From assembly GCA_902729315.2 (NCBI GenBank), contig LR746268.1, forward strand, positions 5,067,501-5,131,500: a DNA stretch of 64,000 nt. Direction: 5' to 3'. The notes under the pieces were generated by a model. The model was not told where the DNA came from, did not search any database, and was given only the letters and a program-made list of their open reading frames with translations. This document shows, piece after piece, positions 22,241-32,860 of the stretch (position 1 is the first letter of the stretch; each line of letters opens with the position of its first letter). Position numbers and translations under genes: made by a program. The DNA comes from Spirodela intermedia. Taxonomy: Eukaryota; Streptophyta; Magnoliopsida; Alismatales; Araceae.

Positions 22241-25200
22241 TGATATCAAAGCTGGTTAAGACATGAAGTATCGCAACGACAAGGACATACCTTTCATCAA
22301 TTGGAAGCAAGCATCTAAGAGGTCAGTTGAGAATAATTCTTGATTTCAAGAATCAAGAAATAAGAGATGTCAATAGGTCAAGAAACTTTTGTATCCCAAT
22401 TGTTGGTGGCCATGACAAGACAATGTATGCATTGCTAGGTATGCTTGAGCATTTGAAATTTAATGGTATGAATTGGTATCAATGAGAGAAGTTTGTGGAG
22501 TAAACCCTCTTTGGGACAGGTTTGTTAGAGTATCTAATTGGGGATCTTGTTGGGATGAATGATTTAAATTACAAAATGCAAAATGCAAAAATCCAAAGAA
22601 GCTTGTATTTATTCATGGTTCTTTAGAACTATGACAATAAAAATGTTTGATAATTTTTTTTACATGACTACTATGAAAGAATTGTAGCCTGAAGTTCACA
22701 AAAATTATTATAAGCAGTAGAATGATTGAAAGGTCTATGGGCTGAATGCCAAAGCAATGAGAGCAATACAAGGGGAGAAGACAATCATAAAGTTATCATG
22801 TGAATTGAAGGCTATATGGTGCAAGATTGATCATTATTGGCTTGTGAGGAATCCTTACTCCAAAGAAAAAAATTACATATTAAAGTAAAGAATATTTACA
22901 TTCCTAATGGCTTTAAATCTAGAGTATGAGAGTCTTTGGAGTCATATCCTACATAAGAAGAGGGTACCAAATTTGAATGAAGCCATCAATATTATTATGG
23001 AGTAAAAGAGTTGATGTGCCTACTCTCATATCCATCAAGGCCTAGCCTAATAAATCAAGTCAAAAAGTTCAGCAAAATTAAAAGAATCTAATTGATTAAG
23101 AACAGAGGGTCTCAAATGACTATAAAGATAGTCTTTGGTGTTCTTCCAGCAAACACAAAAGACATACAAGAGAAACCTGCTAGAAGTTGCATGGTAAGCC
23201 CCAACAAAATTGAAAGGTATATGTTGATGCTTCTCATAGTCATGAAGGTGGAGAACAAGGGTAGTTGGAGGAGCAAACAAAAAAGCATACTCATGAAAAT
23301 GAGGAGGACCTTATGGAGATAAGAGGAGAACTAGAGCGACTCAAAAACATGTTGAGTTCTACCTCCTTAACATGTTCAAGTGAAAAAAATAAATCTTTCA
23401 GTAATACTTTTATCCCAAAACCAATAGAATACATTAGATTATTGATACTAGTGCTACATATCACATGACACGAAATATTTCTAAATTTATTAATTATTTA
23501 AGGATAAATAGGTCACATAAGGTCCTTATAGTTGGAGGAGGGATCTTATCAACGGAGGGTATTGAGAGCATCCAAATTAATGGGCTGAGTACACTTAAAG
23601 ATGTACTTCATGCGTCTAGACTTGAGGCACTTCATTTATCATAACAAAAGCTTGTGCGAGATTATAAGTGCAAATTTATTCTTGAAGATTATGCATATTG
23701 TATATTTGACAAGGTGTCTGAGCAAAGGACTAGACATGTTAGCCATCAAGATGGCCTTCTTTATTTGGAAGATCAAGATGCAATATATATCTCATCTCCT
23801 AGTCTTCTCGGAGATGCTAGGAGTCAAATTATACTTCAGTGTAGTCATGTTGGACATCCTTCTTTTAAATTGATGAAACATTAGTCTTCTATCATTTGTA
23901 ATAAAGTTGATGTCAAAACTTCAAGTTGTGAGGCCTATCAATTTATCAGACACAAATGATTGATATTTTATTTTATGAATGAAACGAGTTTAGCACCACT
24001 ATATCAGATTTATAATGATATATAGAGGATGTGTCAAATATCTAATATATCTAGTGGTAGATGATTTATGCTATTTGTTGATGACTATACTCGATTTATA
24101 TAACCTTATCTTCTTAAGTCCGAAGCTAAAACTACTCAAATTATTCTACATTTCTTTAACATGATAAATAATTAATCTAGAATAGTGATAAAATAATTCA
24201 AAATAGACAATGCTAAAGAATATTTCAATATTGTCATATCTCCTTATTTTGCTCAAAAAGACATAATTCATGAATCATCGTGTGTTGATACTCCACAACA
24301 AAATAGGTTAGTCGAAAAAAAGATTAGCCAAATTATGGAGATAGCTAAAGCACTATTGTTCTAGAGAAATGTATTAAAACAATATTGAGGAGAGGCTATA
24401 TTGATAGTTACACATCTTATAAATCGTGTACCAGTAAGATCAATTGGACATTGGTGTCTAATTGATTTACTTCTAAAACTTATCACAATGTAAAGTTGAA
24501 AATAAACTTAACGTACAAGGTATTTAGTTGTGTGACATATGTTCACATTGTTAATACTCAGTTGGATAAATTGAACCATAGAACATGTAAGTATATATTT
24601 ATGAGATACTCACCGTTTCAAAATATTATAAATGTTACTACCCATCATCCATAAGATATTATATCTCTGTAGATGTTACTTTTAATAAATACGAGATGTA
24701 TTATAAGAGGACCAAAGAACATGATATTTAAAAATCAGAAAATCCTTTAGTTATTACCTCTAAAGACTCTTGCCCTCACCTAACACAAATATTTAAGAAA
24801 TAAGTTCAAACAAAGTCACCTAATACAATAGTCACAATTGAAGAAAAAAAGGTAGAGAATAAAATTGAATTAATGCAGCCTAGCTGAAGATGATTAGGTA
24901 GGATGGCCTATTGCCCTGCATAAAGGATTAAGAAATTACATAAACAGACTAAGGTATCTAATGGCCAATTATCTATCATATAATAGATTGAGTTAGGAGT
25001 ATAAAGTATTATTGAGCTTACTTAATATGACACATGTACAAAAATAATTGATAATCATTAGCTAAGAAAAAGTGGAGTCAAGTAATGGATGTAGAGATGA
25101 AAGCTCTACAAAAGAATCATATATGGGATATAGTTATCTCTTAACTAATAAAGAAGGATGTGGGGGTATAAATGGGTATATATCTTGAAATTCAATGCAT

Positions 25201-26516
25201 GAGTCATTTACAAGTTATAAGACATGATTAGTAGCAAAAGGCTATACTTAATCATATGGGATTGACTATCTTGAGACTTTGTCTCTAGTTCCCAAGCTTA
25301 ACACCATGAGAATATTAATTGATATAGCAACTAAGCTAAACTAAGAGATACATCAATTTAATGTCAAAAATATATTTTTACATAGAGAACTTGAAGAGGA
25401 AGTCTATATGATTATACCTTTAGAATATTCACTATCCAATCAACTATGAGTGATTTTTAAATTAACAAAAGCCCTCTATGGTGTCAAACATAATGCATAT
25501 CGTATTTTGTTCATCAAACATAATTCGTGTGAAGGTATGATTGTATTAATTGTATATGTCAATGATATATTGATCACAAGTGATGACACAAATGAAATTC
25601 AAACTCTGAGTAAAAACCTCTCACATAAGTTTGGTATTAAGTCTCCTGGAAGACTAAGGTATTTTCTTAGTATTAAGGTGGCACACTCGAAAGAAGATAT
25701 CTTAATTTCTTAGTATTGTTAATCTACTCTACAAAATTTGAGGACTTACTTGTAAACCAATAGTCACACTAATAAATATAAATGTGAAACTTGGAGTAGG
25801 AGGTGATAGTCCTCCAATTAATAAGGAACCATTCGAAAGGCTGATTAGAAAATTGATTTATCTAAAATTATATTAGATCAAATGTGGCATACATTGTGAG
25901 TTCCTTGAATTAGTTCACAATTGACCCCAAGAAAAATTCACTTACAAAGCAGTTTATCATATTCTAGCATATTTAAATAATAATGTGAGACAAAGCCTAT
26001 TATTTTCTTGAGGTGGTGATAGTAGATAGCATTGTGAAAATATGTACAGACTTAGATTATGTAGGATTAGTAAGTGACAGGAGGTCAACATTTGACTATT
26101 GTTCTTTTATTAGTGAAAAATTAGTCTCATAGAGAAATAAGAAAAAAAAGGTGGTGTCTAGATCCAGTGCAAAAGCTAAGTTTAGAGCTATGGCTTAAGA
26201 TATATGTGAAGCAATATGGATAAGAATAATACTTGAAGATTTACATTTATACTCTTAAGGTTGCATCAAGTTGTAATGTGACAATCAATCAGCTATTATT
26301 ATTGCTCATAATCTAATCAAACATAACAAAATAAAGCACATTGAAATAGATCACCATTTTATCAAGAAAAATATTGAAGTGATAATAATCTTATTTTTTA
26401 TCAATTCTACTAATCAAGTACAAATATATTCATCAAGGGGCTGTCAAGACTAATTATACAAAAATTTGTATTCAAGTTGGGCATGTCTAACATCCATACC
26501 CAACTTGCAAGGGGGG

Positions 26517-26786
26517 TGTCAGACAAGTTAGGGTCTCACTATTGTAGTGTCTCTCTTCTATTTGGGCTCTTAAGTGAGTCAGTTGTGGACTACTTAATAG
26601 GCTCTTCCTTTCTTTCTTCAAAATAAGAGGGCTTGGCCCATTATAAATGTAACCAGTATTTAAACTGGCATCGAGGTTAACTGAAGATGACTTTTTGAGA
26701 GTCTACTCTAATAGGATTTTCTAGGTGGCTTTAGTAAGAAGGGAGGGTGAAGACCTGATCAAGAAGATTAAGATCCGGGTTTGAAA
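26517..26786 (+). repeat. 3' LTR of the Copia element
   Basis: It starts TGTCAGACAAGTTAGG directly after the GGGGGG purine tract and ends GGGTTTGAAA, where the 5' copy has TTTGACA. The length equals that of the 5' LTR, so no large indel separates them. Confidence 0.85.
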
Positions 26787-26965
26787 ATTATGATTATAAT
26801 TATTCTTATGATTATTATGATTATGATTATCATGCTTTTCTTGAGAAGATCGTATGTTTTATTTTATTTTATTTAGACAGAACAAGGAGCACGACCCTTG
26901 CCGCCCTTACTCTTCTGTTGTTGTCTGAGTTGGGTCCGTTGACTCGATGGTGAGGATGTTCGTTA

Positions 26966-27113
26966 TGGGCCTCGACGTGGTGATTGAGTTCGTAATGGGC
27001 CTGTTGACGTTCGTACGGATCCGTTTAGATTTATTGGGCCGACACGCGTTGCAGACTAGATGAGACACGCGCAAATACTCATAGAGACAGGATGGGCCCT
27101 CCGGTCCGGCCCA
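26966..27113. promoter_or_regulatory. Cluster of site II-like TGGGCC motifs upstream of the 27244 gene
   Basis: TGGGCC occurs at 26966, 26996, 27035 and 27093, and in reverse (GGCCCA) at 27108. Plant site II elements (TGGGCY) often occur in groups in promoters of ribosomal, mitochondrial and cell-cycle genes, where TCP factors bind. The position 130-280 bp before the start codon at 27244 fits a core promoter. Function is inferred from motif density only. Confidence 0.45.
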
Positions 27114-27243
27114 TTTACTGAGCTGATTAGGCGTGACAGGGGGAGGTGCTAGATGAGAGGAGAGGAGAGTGAGCGAGTGAGTGAGGATAGAGAGAGAGAG
27201 AGACTGGGAGACCCGGTTGAGAAGGCGGCGACAACGGACGGAG

Positions 27244-28364
27244 ATGGATGAGGTGGAGCAGATCCAGGAGGCAATCCAGCAGCTCGTGGACCGCCGGAGG
27301 AGAAGGAGGAACGAAGGCAGAGCGGCCTCCGAGCTCGACGAGGAAGAAGAAGACCGCCTCCTCTCCGATTTGCTGTCCCAGGTCTCTAGAACACCAGAAC
27401 GAGATTTACGGGATCAGACGGCGGCTTTCTCCGATTTCCCCTCTCTTTTCCTCTCGTCGTTCGAGTTCCGATTCTTCCCGACTCCATTTCAACTCGTCTC
27501 TCTGTATTTCTTCAATCGAAGTCGTGTTTCCTCCTGAAGCAGATGGATTCCGGAGACGAAGCTTTTCACCTAGATGATGAGAACTCGATGATTTCTACTA
27601 CTGTCTGTCAATCAATAGCAGTTACGATAAGATATCGATCAGGAACAGCGTATCCGCCATCACAAGAAATATATATCCTCCTCCTGGCTGTCCATCCCGC
27701 CACCAATAGAGACTGGATTCACCAGGCTCTTTCTATCCTAGGCTGGTGGATCCTGGTCAGCAGAGCATTCCATTTTTTCCATTAAACGTCGTGTTTTCCG
27801 GTATTGTATGATCCGGTCCGCAAGAATTCACCAAGAAATTCCAGATATCGTATGATCCACGAGCTGTTTCCGTCTTCGATACTCACCTAATCAGCCATGA
27901 ATTCATCGCCGATGTCTGATTCCTTGAGAATGCGAACTGTAAACTCTAAGCATGAACTCATTCGTGCTTTGCAACAGCTGGCCTCCTTGAAGGTCCCATC
28001 TGCAGCGGAGGCGGACAAACGAGGAGCCGATGATGATCTGGCGAGCGAGCTCAGGAAGCTGAGGAGACAAAACACCATCACCCACTGCCTCTTGTCCGCC
28101 ATGATCGTCGTCACCGCCGCTTGGCAGCTCTCGGCGGCCTCCCTTCTGCTCAGTCTCAAGAGCGGGCTCACCAATCCATTCAAGACCGCTGTAAGCCTGA
28201 TCGGGAGCGTTCTAAAGGGAGGAGGAGGAGGGGACCTGCAGGAGTTGCAGAGGCTATCTTCCAACTCAAATCACCAACAGCTCGAAGGGCCCTCCTCCGC
28301 CCCCCAGCTCAGCCTTCCAGAGCTCCCAGCCATAAGCTTGCCATCTCTGGCAGGGGATTCTTGA
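27244..28364 (+). CDS. Small plant protein with coiled coil and one membrane span, family not named
   Basis: Two exons, 27244-27381 and 27978-28364, give 174 aa. Exon 1 ends LLSDLLSQ at a GT donor. Exon 2 opens LASLKVPSAAEADK after a TTTGCAACAG acceptor, keeping phase 0. The N-terminal half is highly charged (QQLVDRRRRRRNEG, then acidic ELDEEEEDR) and probably helical. A hydrophobic helix follows at about residues 79-105 (CLLSAMIVVTAAWQLSAASL), then a polar glycine/serine-rich tail. The block LRRQNTITHCLLSAMIVV looks conserved to me in plants, but I cannot give the family a name or function. An ATG at 27897 in the same frame, inside the intron, gives a longer open frame; I reject it as start because exon 1 splices cleanly to 27978. 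Confidence 0.7.
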
Positions 28365-28632
28365 ACATAACAACTGAGCATGTTCTTCTCCACAGAGAGC
28401 GACTGCAGAGGAAATAGACAGCGGAAGATCTGCATTTTTTTCACGATAATACCAGGCCCAGGTCTTTAATTGACTCAACAAGAAGAACAACGAGGGAAAG
28501 AGGGATGGGGAAGATGCCATCGAGGTTTGAAGGACACAGGAAACGACTGACCCACACCGAGCAGAGACCACACACACCGAAGTTCATGGGAAACAAATGG
28601 AGAAGAGTCTGTTCCTCTGAGCAGCGCCCTCC

Positions 28633-31225
28633 TCAGGCGTAGTTCAGCCGGAAGATGTCGTTCAACACGTAGAAGCTTCCCTGGGGAGTGGGCATCAGAT
28701 GAAACATCTGCCACCCATAAATCAGAGGTGAGAGCAGACGTCAGCGATTAGAAGAACAGGCTGTGCGAAAAAACAGAGGAAAATTCTGTCCGATCAAATA
28801 TTAGGCCAGAGTTTCTTCTTCTGATTAACCATGGAAAGAGGTCAACTGTTGAAGAAACTCTAGCCGGCCACAGACTCACAAATCAACAGGCATGGATGCT
28901 TTTCAGGCAGGGCTTCTCGTCAACTGGGCCCGCATTAAAGCAGAGCAATTAGTCAACTCAGGAACAGAAGTGCTTATGGAGGAGAATCAGTGAATAAGAG
29001 AATCATAAAATCCCCCCCCCCCCCCAAAGTCGCAGTTACCTCCCACACCACACAAACCCAGCAATGCACTAAACAGGCATTGAACAAAAGTGTGAGACTC
29101 TCTCATCAAATTATCGGCAGATTTCTTTCCAAAACCTGCATAATTCTGAAACCAGAACCCCCTGGCGTCCCATCATTGTTCCATGGCTCTTCTCCATCTA
29201 TGTGAAAACAGGTTTGGTACGGTGATGTGCCTAACTTACCTAAGAAAATATCAGGCCCCATGAAGTCATTACCGTTCAAGCAAAAACCAGTGAAAGGATA
29301 AAGGATATCAGGCACTTGGTGAAGGAAGCTGTCTAAGATCCAGTAATGACTGATATTTGGCATTCATTCCTCCCAATGATTACAATGAACAACGCAGAAA
29401 TAAGGAATGAAACAATTTACACCCTTCACAAAGTATATACAAATATATATATATATACATATATTATATATATAATATATATATATGTATATAATGTTTC
29501 AAAAAAATGAAAATGTCTAACATGGAACCCAGCAATGAAAATATCGGTGCCTTTGTCAACAGTATCGTTGCTAAACTCGAGCTTTTTGAAAACCAAGATA
29601 AAGTTAATAATTAAATGTATTTTCTATTTAATATAAAGTGCAAATGACAACATAATTACAAAGAAATGAAATTTTCTTCAATAATCAGCGTTTTTATTAC
29701 ACTGGACCCCCTTTTTATTGATTTATTCAACCATCATTGGTTTACTAGTGTCGAGTACTCATGGTCATTAGAAATGTCAGCGTTCAATGCTGATCGCACA
29801 ACACAACTGCATTTTACGAAGATCATTCACTGTTTGATCATGTTTGCGGTCGCAGTCAAGTGTCTATATTCATCTGACTGCGGCCATGCGTAAGCTCTGG
29901 ATGCCTTGGCTTCCAGACTGCCTTCATCCCACAGCGCGTCATCTAGACAATGCCTTAAAAAACTAGATTTTAAGAGTCTGTTTACTTATATAGGAAGCCA
30001 ATGAGCTCCATAAGCGCCAGAAACGGCGCTTATTGAGCTCATAAGGGGTCTATCGTTCACAGTGACAGATGGAGAGAAACGGCGCACGCATGTTGCAGCA
30101 CAAATCATGCACGAGAGAAGAGCAATCAGGCAAGACTATGTAGTTAAAAAGTAACTGAAACGAAATTTCGCATAAATCCCAAATTAGATCAGACTTCACA
30201 CAGTATCAACCCTACCCAATTGACAAGGATTACGGACAGAAACTGAGTAGGAGAAGAGGAATATCAATGAAATTATGCAGTCTGTCAAGGATATTGAGCA
30301 CAGGCTGAAGACAGAGTCAGAAAGACAACTACACAAAGTAGATGTGTAGATATAAACAGCATAGAGAGAAGAAAGCCCAAAGAAGAGGGTCGAACCGCAG
30401 ATATTGTTCCCATGTACAGAATCCAACGACAGGCCGTAAAGCATATTAAGATCGATCTAGAAACAAATGATTCTTGTCCCGCATCTCAGGTCTACAATAA
30501 GTATTAATCGATCACAAAACAATTCCCCAGTGAAACTTTCAAAAAAAATTCAGCGAAAGGATCATACAACCGTGGAGCTGCGATGGATCATTGTCACCCG
30601 AAAGAGTGCCATAAGGTATCAAAAGGGAAGAAAAGAAAGCCGACGAATTACGAGCGGCTAGAGTCATCCTGTCGATTCACAACAGGGTAGCAATTAAAAG
30701 GGCAATCTAATGAACAAAATCCTAGATCTGTCAACAGGAGAAGATCATACAGGTATCAGACGTTGAACGATCACATAAAACAAAAAAAATCGGATCACAG
30801 AGATCGTAAGAAAAGTAGATATATCTCCCAATGAAATCAAAACAAACTGTCAAACGAAAAGATGCTGGAGTATAAATGGAAGCAAATCGATTAACAGGAA
30901 GCAAGAGAACATGGGAAAAAAATTATGCCTGGCTGAACTTAAGCGCGTGCTGCTCGCCGGAGAGCTGGAGGGAACCGCTGACGAAAACAAGCATGCCGCC
31001 GCCCGGGCCGGATGGCTGGCAGTCGACGGTGGATATATTGTGGAGACATTGCTGGAAAGGAAGACTAGCAAGCTTCTCAACAATGGCGAGGGAGCCCTGA
31101 ATCTTGGCCCCCTCGAAGGTCAACATGGAGCTCTCTTGGTACAGATTGCCGAGCCCCGCTCGGTTAGAGTCGAACATCTTGTAGTAGTGCTCCACGAACG
31201 CCTTTGCCAACGAATCCGGATCCAT
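28633..31225 (-). CDS. NTF2: Nuclear transport factor 2
   Basis: Exon 1 (30929-31225) encodes MDPDSLAKAFVEHYYKMFD to HALKFSQ, 99 codons. Exon 2 (28633-28707) encodes MFHLMPTPQGSFYVLNDIF and ends LNYA-stop. Together they give 123 aa, the usual NTF2 length. NTF2 carries Ran-GDP into the nucleus through the pore and works as a homodimer. Recognisable family features are SMLTFEG, the ISTVDCQPSGP strand and the C-terminal FRLNYA. The joining intron is 2.2 kb with a GC donor (CAG|GCATAA) and a normal AG acceptor; no GT nearby keeps the conserved junction. Upstream lies a group of TGGGCY motifs. Confidence 0.93.
29441..29492. repeat. AT-rich self-complementary tract
   Basis: Alternating TA dinucleotides surround TACATATATTATATATATAA, giving a long imperfect palindrome. 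Such tracts are common in plant introns and can extrude cruciforms. No gene function is implied. Confidence 0.6.
30001..30042. repeat. 18-bp inverted repeat with 6-base loop
   Basis: The left arm 30001-30018 and right arm 30025-30042 pair at 17 of 18 positions around the loop AGAAAC. The stem includes GAGCTC and AAGCGCC. It lies within the NTF2 intron. It could be the core of a small foldback element or a chance hairpin. Confidence 0.7.
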
Positions 31226-31501
31226 CTCCCAGCCCCTGAAAACTCTTGCGAAGCCCTAACCCTAGAAGCCCCTGAACGCCTTCCTCCCCCGATTCCTCCG
31301 ATCTCTCCCGCTCGTCTCTTCAGCGGCGGCGAGGCGGAGCCCTGAAAACACGCGAGCCGCTCGGAAGAGGAAAGAATATCGCTAAGGGCAGCAGGGAACT
31401 CCTTCGTTCTAAACATTTTTCAACTTTAGTCCTTCATAATGTTTCTATCTACATAATGACCTTTTAACATGAATATTGTGTATGATAGCTAGATATCAGT
31501 T

Positions 31502-31566
31502 TGGGCCCAAAACAAATGGGCTAACCTACCCATGTGGCTCCTATTTGGGCCTATCTAGCCCAGCCC
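31502..31566. promoter_or_regulatory. TGGGCY cluster upstream of NTF2
   Basis: TGGGCC/TGGGCT occurs at about 31502, 31517 and 31545, with reverse copies (AGCCCA) near 31557-31565. It lies 280-340 bp upstream of the NTF2 start on the other strand, which fits a housekeeping promoter. Motif-based only. Confidence 0.4.
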
Positions 31567-32780
31567 AACTTGAAAATTTACCAGGGCATAAGAGAAATAT
31601 ATAAATGATGGGTGGCACTGGTGTAATACAGGCCAGCCCCGTCGTCATCATCCTCGGAGAGGCAGAGAACGGCGACGTCTGCGCTGACGTGAAAGGGGTG
31701 AGCGATCTCCAGGGAGAGGTTTGGAGAATCAGTGACGAAGGTAAGCAGTCGCATTCAATTCCGTCTGCGCTTCTTTCCCTGTTTATCTTGTAAGCAGTTT
31801 GACCTAAGAGGGGAAGGAGAAGGGGGGGGGGGGGGGGGGGAGTCCACCCCGACCACAGTTGGCTACTATTAGGGTTCATCGGAGCAGCGGGCTAATAGTG
31901 ATTCCTGGCCTCAATTTGTGAGCGGCCTGCCCTTGCCAGTGCTCGTAAATGCCAATACGCGCGGCGGTCGGACCGGCCCTCTGCGGCGATTCATGATGCT
32001 CTTCTGCAAGCCATCTGTCGCAGAATAGTAGATTGTTGCAGTCAAGGCCAGGGCGTCTCCCCAAGCTCATAAAAGTGGACACATTCGATCCGAATTGCCC
32101 CCCACTGGTGCGGCGCGGCGTGTGAGAGGCGTTCTCTCGCCTGAGGGCCTGAGCCTGGTTTGCTAGATCCCGCCGGCGGGAAGGCATTCATGACCTACGG
32201 CACCGCCGGAGGGCCGCGGCGGAAGGATGTGGGGGAGGACGGAGGATCGCCTTGCTTCGACGGCTCAGATCTTATTTTCAAGTATAATTTACAGCCATCG
32301 GAGCAGGGCTCCGATTATCACAAATGGAATGAATGAACAAGAAGAATGAGAAGCCGGGTTCCCTATACACCCCCCCCCGCTTGTATCTATGCTGAAAAAA
32401 TTCATCTAGCCCTGTTAATATCTTACAGCGAAGAGGATTTCTTCGGCCCCGCGAAACAAGAACCAGACGGCACGATTTTGCTCCCGGGTAAAACTGTCGG
32501 GAGGGAATTTACCTGCCCCTGGGCGGTGGTACTGACGCAGATACTACAATACTTTACACCTGAGATTTTCCAGCATATGCTCCGGCTGAAGAGGAGTTCT
32601 TGCGATCGATCTCGCCAGCTCCTGAAAGCGAAGAACAGCCAGGTCAAGAAGATGCGCAATGGCTGTTTTCGGTGGGTCGATCCCGCCGATAGGGGAAACC
32701 AAACAGAAGCTTAGCCCGCCAAGGTTTTATGGCTTCTTCTTCAACCTGAGATTGAAGCTGTGAAGCGCGCACCCTTGGGA

Positions 32781-32806
32781 GGGCGTGGGCGTGGGCGTGG
32801 GCGTGG
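32781..32806. repeat. GGGCGT hexamer repeat with four G3 runs
   Basis: The unit GGGCGT is repeated four times in a row. It lies 55 bp beyond the stop of the minus-strand histidine kinase, probably in its 3' UTR. The plus strand could form a G-quadruplex; the mRNA strand is C-rich. Confidence 0.7.
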
Positions 32807-32860
32807 TGTCGAGTGTCCTGCGGCGCCAGCATCCCCCATACTGAACACGAACCGAAGGCC

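Larger units (their letters stand above)
21971..26786 (+). mobile_element. Complete but inactive Ty1/Copia LTR retrotransposon
   Basis: Two 270-bp direct LTRs (21971-22240 and 26517-26786) bound the element. A primer-binding site TGATATCAAAGCTGG, close to the usual initiator-tRNA-Met type, follows the 5' LTR. A purine tract AAGGGGGG precedes the 3' LTR. Inside, in order: gag remnants (22400-23400), a worn protease motif (IIDTSATYHMT, near 23435), a GAG-pre-integrase remnant (HVGHPSF, near 23850), integrase fragments (24050-24450), reverse transcriptase (25450-25713; the catalytic YVDD reads YVND) and RNase H (near 26280, CDNQSAIII and [10 protein letters not shown]). Many in-frame stops and the altered RT motif mean it is dead. 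The flanks read CTTAT and ATTAT, so the target duplication, if present, has changed. Confidence 0.88.
28708..30928 (-). other. 2.2 kb NTF2 intron with a GC donor
   Basis: The intron holds a poly-C run near 29011-29024, an AT-rich self-complementary tract (about 29441-29492) and a strong hairpin (30001-30042). The remainder is AT-rich with only short meaningless frames. I found no nested gene. Confidence 0.7.
31226..32860. other. Region between NTF2 and the histidine kinase
   Basis: From left to right: the NTF2 leader and promoter with TGGGCY motifs (31502-31566), a 19-base poly-G run (31822-31840), a moderately GC-rich stretch (31900-32260) and the histidine kinase 3' flank. That flank has a GGGCGT tandem repeat at 32781-32806. 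The open frames here (for example 31876-32187 on the minus strand and 32346-32714 on the plus strand) resemble nothing I know. Confidence 0.5.

Noticed and set aside
27897-27977. ATG at 27897 as start of the small membrane protein
   Set aside because: Joining exon 1 to 27978 uses a better acceptor and gives a continuous LLSQLASLK sequence. The 27897 frame segment lies in the intron.
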